DNA from: Serratia plymuthica NBRC 102599
GTDB taxonomy: Bacteria; Pseudomonadota; Gammaproteobacteria; Enterobacterales; Enterobacteriaceae
NCBI RefSeq assembly: GCF_001590925.1
Contig: NZ_BCTU01000017.1
Location: 1 to 53,387, forward strand
Length of the DNA: 53,387 nt
Reading direction: 5' to 3'
Below the pieces are notes generated by a model. It was not told the DNA's origin. It made no database searches and was given only the letters and a program-made list of their open reading frames with translations. Within the stretch, counting starts at the first letter, position 1; the number at the start of each line of letters is the position of its first letter. The translations under genes were made by a program, and so were the position numbers. Below are positions 28,116 to 40,073 of the stretch, piece after piece.

Positions 28116-30518
28116 ATGGCGATGAAAAAGTTGCTCATAGCGTCGCTGCTGTTTGGCAGCGCCACCGTATACGGTGCAGACGGGTTCGTAGTGAAAGATA
28201 TTCATTTCGAAGGCCTGCAGCGAGTCGCCGTCGGTGCGGCGTTACTCAACATGCCGGTTCGCGTAGGCGATACCGTCACTGACGATGATATCAGTAATAC
28301 CATCCGTGCCTTGTTTGCCACTGGCAACTTCGAGGACGTTCGCGTGCTGCGCGATGGTAATACGCTGATCGTTCAGGTTAAGGAACGTCCTACCATTGCC
28401 AGCATCACTTTCTCCGGCAACAAGTCGGTGAAGGATGACATGCTCAAGCAAAACCTGGAGGCCTCTGGCGTTCGGGTTGGCGAGGCGCTCGACCGCACCA
28501 CGATTTCCAGCATTGAAAAAGGGTTGGAAGACTTCTACTACAGCGTCGGTAAATACAGTGCCTCGGTGAAAGCCGTAGTCACGCCATTGCCGCGTAACCG
28601 TGTCGACCTGAAACTGGTGTTCACGGAAGGGGTTTCCGCCAAGATTCAACAAATCAACATTGTCGGCAACCATGCCTTCACTAACGATGAGCTGATTTCA
28701 CGTTTCCAATTGCGTGATGAAGTGCCGTGGTGGAACGTGGTTGGTGACCGCAAATACCAGAAGCAAAAGCTGGCGGGCGATCTTGAAACCCTGCGCAGTT
28801 TCTATCTGGACCGCGGCTACGCACGCTTCAATATTGATTCGACTCAGGTCAGCCTGACGCCGGATAAAAAAGGCATCTATATCACCGTCAACATCACTGA
28901 AGGTGAGCAGTACAAGCTCAGCGGCGTGATGGTGAACGGCAATCTGGCCGGGCACTCGGCGGAAGTCGCGCAGTTGACCAAGGTCGAACCGGGTGAGCTG
29001 TATAACGGCAGTAAAGTGACCAAGATGGAAGACAACGTCAAAACGATGTTGGGCCGTTATGGTTACGCTTACCCGCGAGTGGCCACTCAGCCTGAAATCA
29101 ACGACGCGGATAAAACCGTCAAGTTGCACGTGAATATCGATGCGGGCAACCGCTTCTACGTGCGCCGTATCAAGTTTGAAGGCAACGACACCAGTAAAGA
29201 CTCCGTACTGCGCCGTGAAATGCGTCAGATGGAAGGCGCCTGGCTGGGCAACGCTCAGGTTGAGCAGGGTAAAGAACGTCTGAACCGTTTGGGCTATTTT
29301 GAAACGGTCGATGTGGAAACCCAGCGCGTGCCGGGTACCGCCGATCAGGTTGACGTCACCTACAAGGTGAAAGAGCGCAACACCGGTACCTTCAACTTCG
29401 GCGTCGGTTACGGCACCGAGAGCGGCGTCAGTTTCCAGGCGGGCGTCCAGCAGGACAACTGGCTGGGTACCGGCTACTCCGTCGGCATCAGCGGCACCAA
29501 GAACGACTACCAGACTTATACCGAGCTGTCTGTAACCAACCCGTACTTCACTGTTGACGGTGTTAGTTTGGGTGGCCGTATCTTCTACAACGACTTTAAA
29601 GCCGATGACGCGGACCTGTCCGATTATACCAACAAGAGTTACGGTATTGACGGTACTCTGGGCTTCCCGATCAACGAAAACAACTCGTTGCGTACCGGCC
29701 TGGGTTATGTCCACAACGGCCTGTCGAACATGCAGCCGCAGATTGCCATGTGGCGTTATCTGGACTCGATGGGTCTGAACCCGAACACCAACGATCGTGC
29801 CAGCTACTCTGCCGATGACTTCACGCTGAATCTGGGTTGGACCTATAACAACCTTGACCGTGGTTATTTCCCAACTTCGGGTAACCGCACCACGCTGAAT
29901 GGTAAAGTCACCATTCCGGGGTCGGATAACGAATACTACAAGATGACGCTGGACAGCGTGCAATACGTGCCGATCGACGACGACCGCTCCTGGGTGTTGT
30001 TGGGTCGTGGTCGTCTGGGTTATGCCGATGGTCTGGGCGGCAAAGAGATGCCGTTCTACGAGAACTTCTATGCCGGCGGCTCAAGCACAGTTCGCGGTTT
30101 CGGGTCTAATACCATTGGTCCGAAAGCGGTGTACTACAACTCCAGTTCGTACAGCTGTTCCAACAGTACCAAGATTTGTAATTCGGATGATGCAGTGGGT
30201 GGTAACGCCATGGCAGTTGCCAGTATGGAGCTAATCACGCCAACGCCATTTATCAGCGAAAAATACGCCAACTCAGTGCGTACCTCGCTGTTCATGGATG
30301 CAGGTACCGTGTGGGATACCAACTGGGATAACAGCAAGACGCAAGGCTTCGACATTCCAGACTACAGTAAAGCGAGCAATATCCGCGTTTCTGCCGGTAT
30401 TGCCTTGCAATGGATGTCGCCGCTGGGCCCGTTGGTGTTCTCTTATGCCAATCCGCTCAAGAAATACGAAGGTGACAAGTCCGAACAGTTCCAGTTTAAC
30501 ATTGGCAAGACCTGGTAA
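28116..30518 (+). CDS. bamA: outer membrane protein assembly factor BamA
   Basis: BamA is the essential Omp85 core of the BAM complex that folds beta-barrel proteins. It has 800 aa. A signal peptide ([20 protein letters not shown]) precedes five POTRA domains to about residue 420. A 16-strand barrel follows, with the conserved VRGF motif in loop 6 (STVRGFGSN). The protein ends in an aromatic-terminal beta-signal, FNIGKTW. The long antisense frame over this gene is an artefact. Confidence 0.97.
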   Translation: MAMKKLLIASLLFGSATVYGADGFVVKDIHFEGLQRVAVGAALLNMPVRVGDTVTDDDISNTIRALFATGNFEDVRVLRDGNTLIVQVKERPTIASITFSGNKSVKDDMLKQNLEASGVRVGEALDRTTISSIEKGLEDFYYSVGKYSASVKAVVTPLPRNRVDLKLVFTEGVSAKIQQINIVGNHAFTNDELISRFQLRDEVPWWNVVGDRKYQKQKLAGDLETLRSFYLDRGYARFNIDSTQVSLTPDKKGIYITVNITEGEQYKLSGVMVNGNLAGHSAEVAQLTKVEPGELYNGSKVTKMEDNVKTMLGRYGYAYPRVATQPEINDADKTVKLHVNIDAGNRFYVRRIKFEGNDTSKDSVLRREMRQMEGAWLGNAQVEQGKERLNRLGYFETVDVETQRVPGTADQVDVTYKVKERNTGTFNFGVGYGTESGVSFQAGVQQDNWLGTGYSVGISGTKNDYQTYTELSVTNPYFTVDGVSLGGRIFYNDFKADDADLSDYTNKSYGIDGTLGFPINENNSLRTGLGYVHNGLSNMQPQIAMWRYLDSMGLNPNTNDRASYSADDFTLNLGWTYNNLDRGYFPTSGNRTTLNGKVTIPGSDNEYYKMTLDSVQYVPIDDDRSWVLLGRGRLGYADGLGGKEMPFYENFYAGGSSTVRGFGSNTIGPKAVYYNSSSYSCSNSTKICNSDDAVGGNAMAVASMELITPTPFISEKYANSVRTSLFMDAGTVWDTNWDNSKTQGFDIPDYSKASNIRVSAGIALQWMSPLGPLVFSYANPLKKYEGDKSEQFQFNIGKTW

Positions 30519-30636
30519 CAGGTCCGGCTTCTGGGTATAGCAGTTATTAAGAATCGCAAATGCCAGATGCCCGTAAGAACACAGAGAGATGATTCTCATT
30601 GTTTCACGGGGTAAGTCTGGCAGATTGTGTACTTCA

Positions 30637-30650
30637 GTGTCATATGACAC
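30637..30650. repeat. perfect 14-bp palindrome upstream of skp
   Basis: GTGTCATATGACAC is exactly self-complementary and lies 27 bp before the skp GTG start, in the bamA-skp gap. It could be a protein-binding operator or a stem in the skp leader. The binder is unknown. Confidence 0.5.
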
Positions 30651-30676
30651 AAATGGGTGATGGTAAGGAGTTTATA

Positions 30677-31174
30677 GTGAAAAAGTGGTTGTGTGCCGCA
30701 GGCCTCGGTTTAGCAATGGCTGCTTCAGCTGGCGTTCAGGCAGCAGATAATATCGCTGTAGTTAACGTCTCCAGCATTTTCCAACAGTTGCCAGCGCGTG
30801 AAACCGTGGCTAAACAGCTGGAAAACGAGTTCAAAGGCCGTGCGGGCGAACTTCAGAACATGGAGCGTAGCCTTCAGACCAAAATGCAACGTTTGCAGCG
30901 TGATGGCGCTACCATGAAAGCCAGCGATCGCAGCAAATTGGAAAAAGACGTGATGGCTCAGCGCGAGCAGTTCTCTCAGAAAGCGCAGGCTTTTGAGCAG
31001 GATAACCGTCGCCGCCAGATGGAAGAGCGTAACAAAATCCTGAGCCGTATTCAGGACGCTGTGAAATCTGTTGCCAGCAAAGAAGGCTACGACGTAGTTA
31101 TCGATGCTAACGCCGTTGCTTATGCAGGTTCTTCTAAAGACATTACTGCTGACGTGCTGAAACAGGTTAAATAA
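30677..31174 (+). CDS. skp: periplasmic chaperone Skp
   Basis: Skp (OmpH, HlpA) is a trimeric jellyfish-shaped chaperone that carries unfolded outer-membrane proteins across the periplasm. The GTG at 30677 after TAAGGAG gives 165 aa with a clean 22-residue signal peptide ([11 protein letters not shown]...VQA). The upstream ATG at 30599 would bury the signal and is rejected. The middle is long alpha-helical and basic (coiled-coil arms), ending [10 protein letters not shown]. It is 3 nt upstream of lpxD. Confidence 0.96.
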   Translation: MKKWLCAAGLGLAMAASAGVQAADNIAVVNVSSIFQQLPARETVAKQLENEFKGRAGELQNMERSLQTKMQRLQRDGATMKASDRSKLEKDVMAQREQFSQKAQAFEQDNRRRQMEERNKILSRIQDAVKSVASKEGYDVVIDANAVAYAGSSKDITADVLKQVK

Positions 31175-31177
31175 GAC

Positions 31178-32200
31178 ATGCTTTCAATTCGACTGGCTGA
31201 TTTAGCGCAGCAGTTGGATGCACAATTGCACGGTGATGGCGATCTCGTCATCACCGGCATTGCTTCTATGCATTCGGCACAGGCTGGCCAAATCACGTTT
31301 TTGTCAAACAGCCGCTATCAAGAGCAGCTGGCCTCCTGCCTGGCAAGCGCAGTGGTGCTTACCGAGGCAGATTTACCACACTGCCGTTCTGCGGCGTTGG
31401 TGGTTAAAAACCCTTACCTGACTTACGCGCGCATGGCGCAACTGATGGACACCACGCCGGCTCCTGCTGAGGATATCGCCCCAAGCGCGGTTATCTCACC
31501 TGAAGCCACTCTGGGGCAGCATGTTGCCATTGGGGCAAATGCGGTGATCGAGTCAGGCGCAGTACTCGGCGATAACGTGGTTATCGGCCCGGGTTGCTTT
31601 ATCGGCAAACGCGCACGCATTGGCGCAGGTACGCGCCTGTGGGCGAACGTAACGATTTATCATGAAGTCGAGATCGGTCAACATTGCCTGATTCAATCAG
31701 GAACTGTGATTGGCGCTGATGGTTTCGGCTATGCCAACGAACGCGGCAACTGGATTAAAATTCCCCAGTTGGGCACGGTGATTATCGGCGATCGCGTCGA
31801 GATCGGCGCTTGCACCACCATTGACCGCGGCGCGTTGGATAACACCCAAATCGGGAATGGTGTTATCATCGACAACCAATGCCAGATTGCACATAACGTT
31901 GTGATTGGCGACAATACTGCCGTTGCCGGCGGTGTGATTATGGCGGGCAGCCTGAAAATCGGCCGCTATTGCCAGATTGGTGGAGCCAGTGTGATCAACG
32001 GTCACATGGAGATCGCCGACAAGGTTGTTGTCACTGGAATGGGAATGGTTATGCGACCAATCACCGAACCTGGGGTATACTCTTCGGGCATTCCGTTACA
32101 ACCCAACAAAGTTTGGCGTAAAACCGCTGCGTTGGTGATGAATATCGATGAGATTAGCAAGCGCTTAAAAGCTGTCGAACGAAAAGTCGGAAAAGACTAA
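31178..32200 (+). CDS. lpxD: UDP-3-O-(3-hydroxymyristoyl)glucosamine N-acyltransferase
   Basis: LpxD adds the second 3-hydroxyacyl chain, from acyl-ACP, to the amine of UDP-3-O-acyl-glucosamine in lipid A synthesis. It has 340 aa. The N-terminal uridine-binding domain is followed by a left-handed beta-helix of hexapeptide repeats from about residue 100. The histidine-containing segment [13 protein letters not shown] holds the likely catalytic His, and a C-terminal helix follows. Confidence 0.96.
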   Translation: MLSIRLADLAQQLDAQLHGDGDLVITGIASMHSAQAGQITFLSNSRYQEQLASCLASAVVLTEADLPHCRSAALVVKNPYLTYARMAQLMDTTPAPAEDIAPSAVISPEATLGQHVAIGANAVIESGAVLGDNVVIGPGCFIGKRARIGAGTRLWANVTIYHEVEIGQHCLIQSGTVIGADGFGYANERGNWIKIPQLGTVIIGDRVEIGACTTIDRGALDNTQIGNGVIIDNQCQIAHNVVIGDNTAVAGGVIMAGSLKIGRYCQIGGASVINGHMEIADKVVVTGMGMVMRPITEPGVYSSGIPLQPNKVWRKTAALVMNIDEISKRLKAVERKVGKD

Positions 32201-32239
32201 TCACTGCCGCCCGCCTCGCTGGGTACAAAACGAAACGCG

Positions 32240-32319
32240 TTGGTCATAAGACCAAAAGCGCAAAGAGTTGTTAATTTGCGGCCTGCATGATGATCTCCTT
32301 TTGGGGTCAGCGCAGGCCG
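32240..32319. repeat. two inverted repeats in the lpxD-fabZ gap
   Basis: TTGGTC, ATAA, GACCAA (32240-32255) is a small hairpin. CGGCCTGC (32279-32286) with GCAGGCCG (32312-32319) is an 8-bp inverted pair around a 25-nt loop. The gap is 160 nt. They may form a leader structure or terminator remnant before fabZ; no known element is recognised. Confidence 0.4.
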
Positions 32320-32360
32320 TGTTGTTGATGCCATCAGTTTTTAGAGACAGGAAGAGTATT

Positions 32361-32816
32361 TTGACTACTGACACTCATACTCTGGATATTGCAGAAATTT
32401 TGGAGTTGCTTCCTCACCGTTACCCGTTCTTGCTGGTCGATCGCGTCCTTGAGTTTGAGGAGCACAAATTCCTGCGTGCGGTGAAGAACGTATCTGTAAA
32501 TGAGCCGTTTTTCCAGGGGCACTTCCCTGGTAAGCCGATTTTTCCAGGCGTATTGATTCTGGAAGCAATGGCGCAGGCTACCGGTATTCTGGCGTTTAAA
32601 AGCGTCGGCAAACTGGAGCCGGGCGAATTGTATTACTTTGCCGGTATCGACGAAGCCCGTTTCAAACGACCGGTAGTGCCAGGCGATCAGATGATCATGG
32701 AAGTCACCTTTGAGAAAACTCGTCGTGGTCTGACGCGCTTCAAAGGCGTAGCGACCGTTGACGGCAAAATTGTTTGCGAAGCAACCATGATGTGTGCGCG
32801 CAGCCGGGAGTCTTAA
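32361..32816 (+). CDS. fabZ: 3-hydroxyacyl-[acyl-carrier-protein] dehydratase FabZ
   Basis: FabZ dehydrates 3-hydroxyacyl-ACP in fatty acid elongation and competes with LpxA and LpxD for 3-hydroxymyristoyl-ACP. The TTG at 32361 (read [10 protein letters not shown]) gives 151 aa, the E. coli length and start type; the in-frame ATGs upstream (32268, 32328) are rejected. The catalytic pair is His54 and Glu68 in [20 protein letters not shown] hot-dog fold is expected. It lies 3 nt before lpxA. Confidence 0.96.
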   Translation: MTTDTHTLDIAEILELLPHRYPFLLVDRVLEFEEHKFLRAVKNVSVNEPFFQGHFPGKPIFPGVLILEAMAQATGILAFKSVGKLEPGELYYFAGIDEARFKRPVVPGDQMIMEVTFEKTRRGLTRFKGVATVDGKIVCEATMMCARSRES

Positions 32817-32819
32817 TCC

Positions 32820-33608
32820 GTGATTGACAAAACCGCCTTTATCCATCCAAGCGCGATTATCGAAGAAGGCGCCGTTATCGGCGCTGGCGCGCACATCGGT
32901 CCCTTCTGTTACGTCGGCTCCCAGGTGGAAATCGGCGCTGGCACGGTACTGAAATCCCACGTTGTGGTGAATGGTGTGACCAAAATCGGCCGTGACAATC
33001 AGATCTATCAATTTGCCTCTATCGGCGAAGCGAATCAGGATCTGAAATACGCGGGTGAACCGACACGTGTCGAGATTGGCGATCGCAACCGCATCCGCGA
33101 AAGCGTCACCGTTCATCGCGGTACGGTGCAAGGTACCAGCCTGACCAAGATCGGCGACGACAACCTGTTTATGGTGAATGCGCACATTGCCCACGACTGT
33201 ATCGTCGGCAATCGCTGCATCTTCGCCAACAACGCGACGCTGGGCGGCCACGTTGAGGTTGATGATTATGCGATCATTGGCGGCATGACGGCGGTGCACC
33301 AGTTCTGTGTGATTGGTGCTCACGTTATGGTTGGCGGCTGCTCTGGCGTTGCTCAGGATGTGCCACCTTTTGTCATCGCGCAGGGTAACCACGCCACGCC
33401 ATTCGGTATCAATATCGAAGGGTTGAAGCGTCGTGGTTTTGATAAAGAGGCGCTGCATGCCATCCGTAACGCCTACAAACTGCTTTATCGCAGCGGTAAA
33501 ACGCTGGACGAAGCCAAACCTGAAATCGAAGCCCTGGCCAAAGAGCAGCCGGTAGTGCAGCAGTTCCTCGATTTCTTTGGCCGTTCAACCCGCGGTATTA
33601 TTCGCTGA
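32820..33608 (+). CDS. lpxA: UDP-N-acetylglucosamine acyltransferase LpxA
   Basis: LpxA catalyses the first lipid A step, transferring 3-hydroxymyristate to the 3-OH of UDP-GlcNAc. The start is GTG at 32820, giving 262 aa. Hexapeptide repeats form a left-handed beta-helix to about residue 185, with a helical C-terminus. The catalytic base is His125 in [11 protein letters not shown]. It is tightly packed between fabZ and lpxB. Confidence 0.97.
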   Translation: MIDKTAFIHPSAIIEEGAVIGAGAHIGPFCYVGSQVEIGAGTVLKSHVVVNGVTKIGRDNQIYQFASIGEANQDLKYAGEPTRVEIGDRNRIRESVTVHRGTVQGTSLTKIGDDNLFMVNAHIAHDCIVGNRCIFANNATLGGHVEVDDYAIIGGMTAVHQFCVIGAHVMVGGCSGVAQDVPPFVIAQGNHATPFGINIEGLKRRGFDKEALHAIRNAYKLLYRSGKTLDEAKPEIEALAKEQPVVQQFLDFFGRSTRGIIR

Positions 33609-33611
33609 CCT

Positions 33612-34760
33612 ATGCAAAATCGTCCATTGACTATCGGATTGGTCGCCGGAGAAACTTCCGGTGATATTCTTGGCGCCGGTTTAATCCGAGCGCTCAAGGC
33701 GCAGATCCCCGACGCGCGTTTTGTTGGCGTCGCCGGCCCGCTGATGCAGGCTGAAGGCTGCGAAACCTGGTACGAAATGGAAGAGCTGGCGGTAATGGGC
33801 GTGGTGGAAGTGCTTGAGCGCTTGCCACGCCTGTTGAAGATCCGCAAGGATCTTACCCGCCGGTTCAGTGAATTGAAGCCGGACGTGTTTGTCGGCATCG
33901 ATGCGCCCGACTTCAATATCACGCTGGAAGGCCGTCTCAAGCAGCGCGGCATCCGCACTATCCACTATGTCAGTCCGTCGGTCTGGGCCTGGCGTCAGAA
34001 GCGCGTTTTCAAAATTGGCAAAGCCACCGATCTGGTGTTGGCGTTTCTCCCTTTCGAAAAAGCGTTTTACGATCGTTTCAACGTTCCCTGTCGGTTTATC
34101 GGCCACACCATGGCCGACGCCATGCCGCTGCAGCCGGACAAACTGGCCGCGCGGGCTACGCTGGGCATAGCCCCTGATGCACGTTGCCTTGCCTTGTTGC
34201 CTGGCAGCCGTGGTGCGGAGGTCGAGATGCTGAGCGCTGACTTCCTGAAGACCGCCCAACTGCTTCGCACCCGTTATCCTGAGCTGGAAGTGGTAGTGCC
34301 GCTGGTTAACGCCAAACGGCGTGAACAGTTCGAACGTATCAAGGCTGAAGTGGCGCCGGATCTGACCGTTCACCTGCTGAATGGCCAGGGCCGTGAGGCA
34401 ATGATCGCCAGCGATGCGGCATTGCTGGCCTCGGGCACCGCAGCGCTGGAGTGTATGCTGGCCAAATGCCCGATGGTGGTGGGTTACCGCATGAAGCCGT
34501 TTACCTTCTGGTTGGCGCAGCGGTTGGTGAAGACGCCGTATGTCTCACTGCCTAACCTGCTGGCCGGGCGTGAAATCGTCACCGAACTGTTGCAGCACGA
34601 CTGTGTGCCGGACAAACTGGCGGCGGCCCTGATGCCGTTGCTGGAAGACAGCCCGCAGACCGAAGATCTGAAACAGACGTTCCTTACCTTGCACCAAAGC
34701 ATCCGTTGCGGTGCTGATGAACAGGCCGCTCAGGCTGTGTTGGAGCTGGTAAAAGCATGA
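33612..34760 (+). CDS. lpxB: lipid-A-disaccharide synthase LpxB
   Basis: LpxB is a GT-B (family GT19) glycosyltransferase joining UDP-2,3-diacylglucosamine with lipid X to form the beta-1,6 disaccharide of lipid A. It has 382 aa. The N-terminus [19 protein letters not shown] is characteristic, and [10 protein letters not shown] and [11 protein letters not shown] mark the UDP-binding half. The stop overlaps the rnhB start by 4 bp (ATGA). Confidence 0.97.
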   Translation: MQNRPLTIGLVAGETSGDILGAGLIRALKAQIPDARFVGVAGPLMQAEGCETWYEMEELAVMGVVEVLERLPRLLKIRKDLTRRFSELKPDVFVGIDAPDFNITLEGRLKQRGIRTIHYVSPSVWAWRQKRVFKIGKATDLVLAFLPFEKAFYDRFNVPCRFIGHTMADAMPLQPDKLAARATLGIAPDARCLALLPGSRGAEVEMLSADFLKTAQLLRTRYPELEVVVPLVNAKRREQFERIKAEVAPDLTVHLLNGQGREAMIASDAALLASGTAALECMLAKCPMVVGYRMKPFTFWLAQRLVKTPYVSLPNLLAGREIVTELLQHDCVPDKLAAALMPLLEDSPQTEDLKQTFLTLHQSIRCGADEQAAQAVLELVKA

Positions 34761-35350
34761 TTGAACCCTTTATCTATCCCGCCGCCACGTTGATTGCCGG
34801 TGTGGACGAGGTAGGCCGTGGCCCCTTGGTGGGCGCAGTAGTGACCGCCGCAGTGATCCTCGACCCCACTCGGCCGATTATTGGCCTGGCAGATTCGAAA
34901 AAACTCAGTGAAAAACGCCGTCTGGCACTGTATGACGAAATCGTGGAGAAGGCCTTGTCCTGGAGCCTGGGGCGTGCCGAGCCGGACGAGATCGATCGGT
35001 TGAACATCTTGCACGCCACCATGTTGGCCATGCAGCGTGCGGTTGCCGGATTGCATATCGCGCCGGACATGGTATTAATCGACGGTAACCGTTGCCCGAA
35101 ATTGCCAATGCGCTCGCAGGCGGTGGTAAAGGGTGATAGCCGCGTGGCTGAAATCAGCGCTGCCTCCATTCTGGCGAAGGTGACGCGCGATCGTGAAATG
35201 ACCGAATTGGATCGCGAGTTCCCGGATTACGGTTTTGCGCAGCATAAAGGCTATCCGACCGCCTTCCACCTGGAGCGCCTGGCCGTGCTGGGTGCGACCG
35301 AACATCATCGCCGCAGCTTTGCCCCAGTAAGAAGGGCGCTGGAGCGGTAA
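34757..35350 (+). CDS. rnhB: ribonuclease HII
   Basis: RNase HII cuts RNA in RNA-DNA hybrids and initiates removal of single ribonucleotides from DNA. It has 197 aa. The metal-binding signature [12 protein letters not shown] includes Asp17 and Glu18, and later acidic residues occur in IDGN and the [14 protein letters not shown] block. It is translationally coupled to lpxB and upstream of dnaE, the E. coli order. Confidence 0.96.
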   Translation: MIEPFIYPAATLIAGVDEVGRGPLVGAVVTAAVILDPTRPIIGLADSKKLSEKRRLALYDEIVEKALSWSLGRAEPDEIDRLNILHATMLAMQRAVAGLHIAPDMVLIDGNRCPKLPMRSQAVVKGDSRVAEISAASILAKVTRDREMTELDREFPDYGFAQHKGYPTAFHLERLAVLGATEHHRRSFAPVRRALER

Positions 35351-35437
35351 TCTGCCGGCCTGGGTATCCGGGCTGTGCGCACGATAGCGTTAACCCGGGT
35401 TCAGCGTGCTGAGCCCCCTAGTTTCAGGTATCTGGAT

Positions 35438-38400
35438 ATGGCCGAACCTCGTTTTATTCACCTGCGCGTTCATAGTGACTACTCCATGATTGATGGATTA
35501 GCCAAGATCGGGCCGTTGGTGAAAAGAGCCGCCGCGTTAGCCATGCCTGCTTTGGCAATTACCGATTTCACCAACCTGTGCGGGTTGGTGAAGTTCTATG
35601 GCAGTGCGCATGGCGCCGGGATCAAACCGATCATCGGCGCGGATTTTCATGTGCAAAGCGAAGTGCTGGGCGATGAGCTGGCGCAGCTCACCGTACTGGC
35701 CGCCAATAATGACGGTTATCAAAACCTGACGCTGCTGATTTCCCGCGCTTACCAGCGTGGTTACGGCGCCGCCGGCCCGATTATTGACCGCGACTGGCTG
35801 ATAGAACACCGCGAGGGGTTAATCCTGCTTTCTGGTGCCCGTCAGGGGGACGTCGGCAAATTTTTGCTGCGCGGTAACCAGCAACAGGTAGATCAGTGCC
35901 TGGACTTCTATCAGCAATATTTCCCGGACAGCTATTACCTTGAACTGATCCGCACAGGCCGGCCGGACGAAGAAAACTACCTGCATGCAGCCGTAGCGCT
36001 GGCGACCGAACGTGGGTTGCCGGTGGTGGCCACCAACGACGTGCGTTTTCTGGTAGAGGATGACTTTGACGCCCATGAGATCCGCGTCGCCATCCATGAC
36101 GGTTTCACGCTTGACGATCCCAAACGCCCGCGCAACTACAGCACGCAGCAATATATGCGCAGCGCAGACGAGATGTGCGAGCTGTTTGCCGACATCCCGG
36201 AAGCGCTGCTCAACAGCGTCGAAATCGCCAAGCGCTGCAATGTCACCATCCGTCTTGGCGAATACTTCCTGCCACAGTTCCCGACCGGTGATATGACCAC
36301 CGAAGATTTCCTGGTACTCAAATCGAAGGAAGGGCTGGAAGAGCGCCTGGAATTCCTGTTCCCGGATCCGGAAGTGCGCGCACAGCGCCGCCCTGAATAC
36401 GACGAACGTCTGGATATTGAGCTGAAAGTGATCAACCAGATGGGCTTCCCGGGCTACTTCCTGATCGTAATGGAATTCATCCAGTGGTCGAAAGATAACG
36501 ATGTGCCGGTAGGGCCGGGACGCGGTTCCGGTGCCGGTTCACTGGTGGCCTATGCGCTGAAAATCACCGATCTTGATCCGCTGGAATTTGATTTGCTGTT
36601 CGAACGTTTCCTTAACCCGGAACGTGTTTCGATGCCCGACTTCGACGTCGACTTTTGCATGGAAAAACGCGATCTGGTGATTGAGCACGTGGCGGAGATG
36701 TATGGCCGCGAGGCGGTATCTCAGATCATTACCTTCGGCACCATGGCGGCCAAAGCGGTTATTCGCGACGTGGGCCGCGTGCTGGGGCACCCCTATGGTT
36801 TCGTCGATCGCATCTCCAAGCTGGTGCCGCCCGATCCGGGCATGACGCTGGAAAAGGCGTTTGCCGCCGAACCGCAACTGCCGGAAATTTACGAGGCTGA
36901 CGAAGAAGTCAAAGCGCTGATCGACATGGCGCGCAAGCTGGAAGGGGTGACGCGTAACGCCGGTAAGCACGCCGGTGGCGTGGTTATTGCGCCTACCAAG
37001 ATCACTGACTTCGCGCCGCTGTACTGCGATGCCGAAGGGAATCACCCGGTCACCCAGTTTGACAAGAATGATGTGGAATACGCTGGGCTGGTGAAGTTCG
37101 ACTTCCTTGGCTTGCGCACCCTGACCATCATCGACTGGGCGCTGGGGATGATCAATGCCCGGCGAGCGAAAAGCGGGCTGGAACCCATTGATATCGCGGC
37201 TATTCCGCTCGAAGACAAAAAAAGCTTCGATATGCTGCAGCGCTCGGAAACCACTGCGGTATTCCAGCTCGAATCACGCGGCATGAAGGATCTGATCAAG
37301 CGCCTGAAACCTGACTGTTTCGAAGATATGATCGCACTGGTGGCGCTGTTCCGTCCGGGCCCGTTGCAGTCAGGCATGGTGGATAACTTCATCGACCGCA
37401 AACACGGCCGCGAAGAGATTTCTTACCCGGATATCCAGTGGCAGCATGAGTCGCTTAAGCCGGTGCTGGAACCGACCTATGGCATCATCCTGTATCAGGA
37501 ACAGGTCATGCAGATTGCCCAGGTGCTGGCCGGCTATACGCTGGGCGGCGCGGACATGCTGCGTCGTGCGATGGGTAAAAAGAACCCCGTTGAGATGGCC
37601 AAGCAGCGCGGCGGTTTCGAAGATGGGGCAAAATCACGTGGCATCGACGGTGAACTGTCGGTAAAAATCTTCGATCTGGTAGAGAAATTTGCCGGTTACG
37701 GCTTTAACAAATCGCACTCCGCCGCCTATGCGCTGGTGTCCTACCAGACGCTATGGTTAAAGGCCCACTACCCGGCCGAGTTTATGGCGGCGGTAATGAC
37801 CGCCGATATGGACAACACCGACAAGGTCGTGGGGTTGGTGGATGAATGCTGGCGCATGGGCCTGAAAATCCTGCCGCCGGACATTAACAGCGGCCAGTAC
37901 CATTTCCACGTCAACGATGAAGGCGAGATCGTTTACGGTATCGGCGCGATAAAAGGCGTCGGAGAAGGGCCGATTGAAGCCATTCTCGAAGCGCGAAACA
38001 GCGGGGAGCAGGGCTACTTTAAAGACCTGTTCGATCTCTGCGCGCGCTCCGATGTCAAAAAACTCAACCGCCGAATTCTGGAAAAACTGATCATGTCCGG
38101 GGCATTCGACCGCCTTGGACCGCATCGCGCGGCGCTGATGAGCTCACTGGGCGACGCGTTGAAAGCAGCCGATCAGCATGCGAAAGCTGAAGCTATCGGC
38201 CAGGTGGACATGTTTGGCGTCCTGGCGGAAGCGCCGGAACAAGTGGAGCAATCCTACGCCAATGTGCCCCGCTGGCAGGAGCAGGTAGTGCTGGATGGCG
38301 AACGGGAGACGTTGGGGCTATACCTGACCGGCCACCCGATCACCCAGTACCTGAAGGAGATCGAACGTTACGCCGGTGGCCAGCGTTTGAAAGATATGCA

Positions 38401-38926
38401 CCCGACGGATCGGGGCAAAATGACGACCGCCGTTGGGCTGGTGATCGCCTCGCGGGTTATGGTCACCAAGCGCGGTAACCGCATCGGGATTTGTACGCTG
38501 GATGACCGTTCAGGCCGTCTGGAAGTGATGTTATTCACCGATGCGTTAGAAAAATACCAGCATTTGTTGGAAAAAGACCGTATCCTGATCGCCAGTGGAC
38601 AGGTCAGCTTTGATGACTTTAGCGGTGGGCTTAAAATGACGGCCCGCGAACTAATGGACATCAGTGAAGCCCGTGAAAAATACGCTCGTGGGCTTGCTAT
38701 CTCGCTGACGGACAGGCAAATTGATGACCAGCTTTTGAACCGTCTCCGTCAGTCGTTGGAACCCCATCGCTCGGGGACGATTCCAGTGCATCTTTACTAT
38801 CAACGGGAAGATGCGCGGGCCAAGCTGCGTTTTGGCGCAACCTGGCGCGTGACGCCCACCGACCGCTTGTTGATAGATTTGCGGACTTTGGTAGGTAATG
38901 AGCAGGTGGAACTGGAATTTGACTAA
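35438..38926 (+). CDS. dnaE: DNA polymerase III alpha subunit
   Basis: DnaE is the replicative 5'-3' polymerase of the holoenzyme. The ATG at 35438 ([10 protein letters not shown]) gives 1162 aa, near the E. coli 1160; an ATG at 35375 is rejected. An N-terminal PHP domain ([13 protein letters not shown]) comes first. The polymerase palm has catalytic Asp401 and Asp403 in PDFDVDF, followed by fingers. Tandem helix-hairpin-helix and OB-fold regions lie near 980-1080. The C-terminal tail binds the clamp loader in this family. It lies 12 nt before accA. Confidence 0.97.
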   Translation: MAEPRFIHLRVHSDYSMIDGLAKIGPLVKRAAALAMPALAITDFTNLCGLVKFYGSAHGAGIKPIIGADFHVQSEVLGDELAQLTVLAANNDGYQNLTLLISRAYQRGYGAAGPIIDRDWLIEHREGLILLSGARQGDVGKFLLRGNQQQVDQCLDFYQQYFPDSYYLELIRTGRPDEENYLHAAVALATERGLPVVATNDVRFLVEDDFDAHEIRVAIHDGFTLDDPKRPRNYSTQQYMRSADEMCELFADIPEALLNSVEIAKRCNVTIRLGEYFLPQFPTGDMTTEDFLVLKSKEGLEERLEFLFPDPEVRAQRRPEYDERLDIELKVINQMGFPGYFLIVMEFIQWSKDNDVPVGPGRGSGAGSLVAYALKITDLDPLEFDLLFERFLNPERVSMPDFDVDFCMEKRDLVIEHVAEMYGREAVSQIITFGTMAAKAVIRDVGRVLGHPYGFVDRISKLVPPDPGMTLEKAFAAEPQLPEIYEADEEVKALIDMARKLEGVTRNAGKHAGGVVIAPTKITDFAPLYCDAEGNHPVTQFDKNDVEYAGLVKFDFLGLRTLTIIDWALGMINARRAKSGLEPIDIAAIPLEDKKSFDMLQRSETTAVFQLESRGMKDLIKRLKPDCFEDMIALVALFRPGPLQSGMVDNFIDRKHGREEISYPDIQWQHESLKPVLEPTYGIILYQEQVMQIAQVLAGYTLGGADMLRRAMGKKNPVEMAKQRGGFEDGAKSRGIDGELSVKIFDLVEKFAGYGFNKSHSAAYALVSYQTLWLKAHYPAEFMAAVMTADMDNTDKVVGLVDECWRMGLKILPPDINSGQYHFHVNDEGEIVYGIGAIKGVGEGPIEAILEARNSGEQGYFKDLFDLCARSDVKKLNRRILEKLIMSGAFDRLGPHRAALMSSLGDALKAADQHAKAEAIGQVDMFGVLAEAPEQVEQSYANVPRWQEQVVLDGERETLGLYLTGHPITQYLKEIERYAGGQRLKDMHPTDRGKMTTAVGLVIASRVMVTKRGNRIGICTLDDRSGRLEVMLFTDALEKYQHLLEKDRILIASGQVSFDDFSGGLKMTARELMDISEAREKYARGLAISLTDRQIDDQLLNRLRQSLEPHRSGTIPVHLYYQREDARAKLRFGATWRVTPTDRLLIDLRTLVGNEQVELEFD

Positions 38927-38938
38927 TATAGGAATGCT

Positions 38939-39898
38939 ATGAGTCTGAATTTTCTTGATTTTGAACAGCCGATTGCAGAGCTGGAAGCGAAAATTGACTC
39001 GCTGACTGCAGTCAGTCGTCAAGACGAAAAATTAGATATTAATCTGGACGAAGAGGTTCAGCGCCTTCGTGAAAAGAGCGTTGAGCTGACGCGCAAGATT
39101 TTTTCCGATCTTGGGGCCTGGCAAGTTGCCCAATTGGCACGCCACCCGCGCCGTCCTTATACCCTGGATTATATCAAACACATCTTTACCGACTTCGAAG
39201 AGTTGGCTGGCGACCGCGCTTACGCCGATGACAAAGCGATCGTTGGTGGTATTGCGCGCCTGGATGGCCGCCCGGTGATGATCATTGGTCATCAGAAAGG
39301 CCGCGAAACCAAAGAAAAAATCCGCCGTAACTTCGGTATGCCGGCACCAGAAGGCTATCGCAAGGCACTGCGCCTGATGGAAATGGCTTCTCGCTTCAAG
39401 ATGCCGCTGATCACTTTCATCGACACGCCAGGGGCTTACCCGGGCGTGGGCGCGGAAGAACGCGGCCAGTCTGAGGCCATTGCCCGCAACCTGCGTGAAA
39501 TGTCTCGCCTGAATATCCCGGTGATCTGCACCGTGATCGGCGAAGGCGGTTCTGGCGGCGCGTTGGCGATCGGCGTTGGCGATAAAGTGAATATGTTGCA
39601 GTACAGCACCTATTCGGTGATCTCGCCGGAAGGTTGCGCCTCAATTCTGTGGAAGAGCGCCGACAAAGCGCCGTTGGCCGCAGAGGCGATGGGTATTACC
39701 GCACCGCGCCTGAAAGAGCTGAAGCTGATCGATTCGGTGATCCCGGAGCCGCTGGGTTCCGCTCACCGTGACGTCCCGGCGATGGCCGCCTCGTTGAAAG
39801 CGCAATTGCTGGCTGACTTGAAAGATCTCGACGGCCTGAACAATGAAGAGTTGCTCAATCGCCGCTACCAGCGCCTGATGAACTACGGCTATTGCTGA
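38939..39898 (+). CDS. accA: acetyl-CoA carboxylase carboxyltransferase subunit alpha
   Basis: AccA pairs with AccD to transfer the carboxyl from biotin to acetyl-CoA, making malonyl-CoA. It has 319 aa. The crotonase-like core shows [20 protein letters not shown] and the oxyanion-hole stretch [15 protein letters not shown]. An N-terminal coiled-coil-like helix precedes it. A strong UUCG-loop terminator follows, closing the long rpsB-to-accA plus-strand block. Confidence 0.97.
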   Translation: MSLNFLDFEQPIAELEAKIDSLTAVSRQDEKLDINLDEEVQRLREKSVELTRKIFSDLGAWQVAQLARHPRRPYTLDYIKHIFTDFEELAGDRAYADDKAIVGGIARLDGRPVMIIGHQKGRETKEKIRRNFGMPAPEGYRKALRLMEMASRFKMPLITFIDTPGAYPGVGAEERGQSEAIARNLREMSRLNIPVICTVIGEGGSGGALAIGVGDKVNMLQYSTYSVISPEGCASILWKSADKAPLAAEAMGITAPRLKELKLIDSVIPEPLGSAHRDVPAMAASLKAQLLADLKDLDGLNNEELLNRRYQRLMNYGYC

Positions 39899-39915
39899 GT
39901 GTCGTTCTGCGTTGC

Positions 39916-39942
39916 AAAAAACCGCCTTCGGGCGGTTTTTTT
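39916..39942 (+). terminator. intrinsic terminator after accA
   Basis: AAAACCGCC, a TTCG tetraloop and GGCGGTTTT, followed by more T. The A-run on the 5' side makes it likely bidirectional. Confidence 0.9.
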
Positions 39943-40073
39943 ATATCTGATGAAAAAGGCACTGTTATGAGCAAACTTTTTGCGGAGCGGTGCGCAGCAT
40001 CCCGATGACGGGGTACACACTATCGGATTTTCATGTTGTTATAGAAGTTTGGCGGAACTGACAGGAGCAGCCA

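Noticed and set aside
28698-29963. 421-codon antisense frame over bamA
   Set aside because: It is a codon-bias shadow of a conserved essential gene, with no start signals or family features.
32334-33458. 374-codon antisense frame over fabZ-lpxA
   Set aside because: It crosses two conserved plus-strand genes; composition is typical of antisense shadow.
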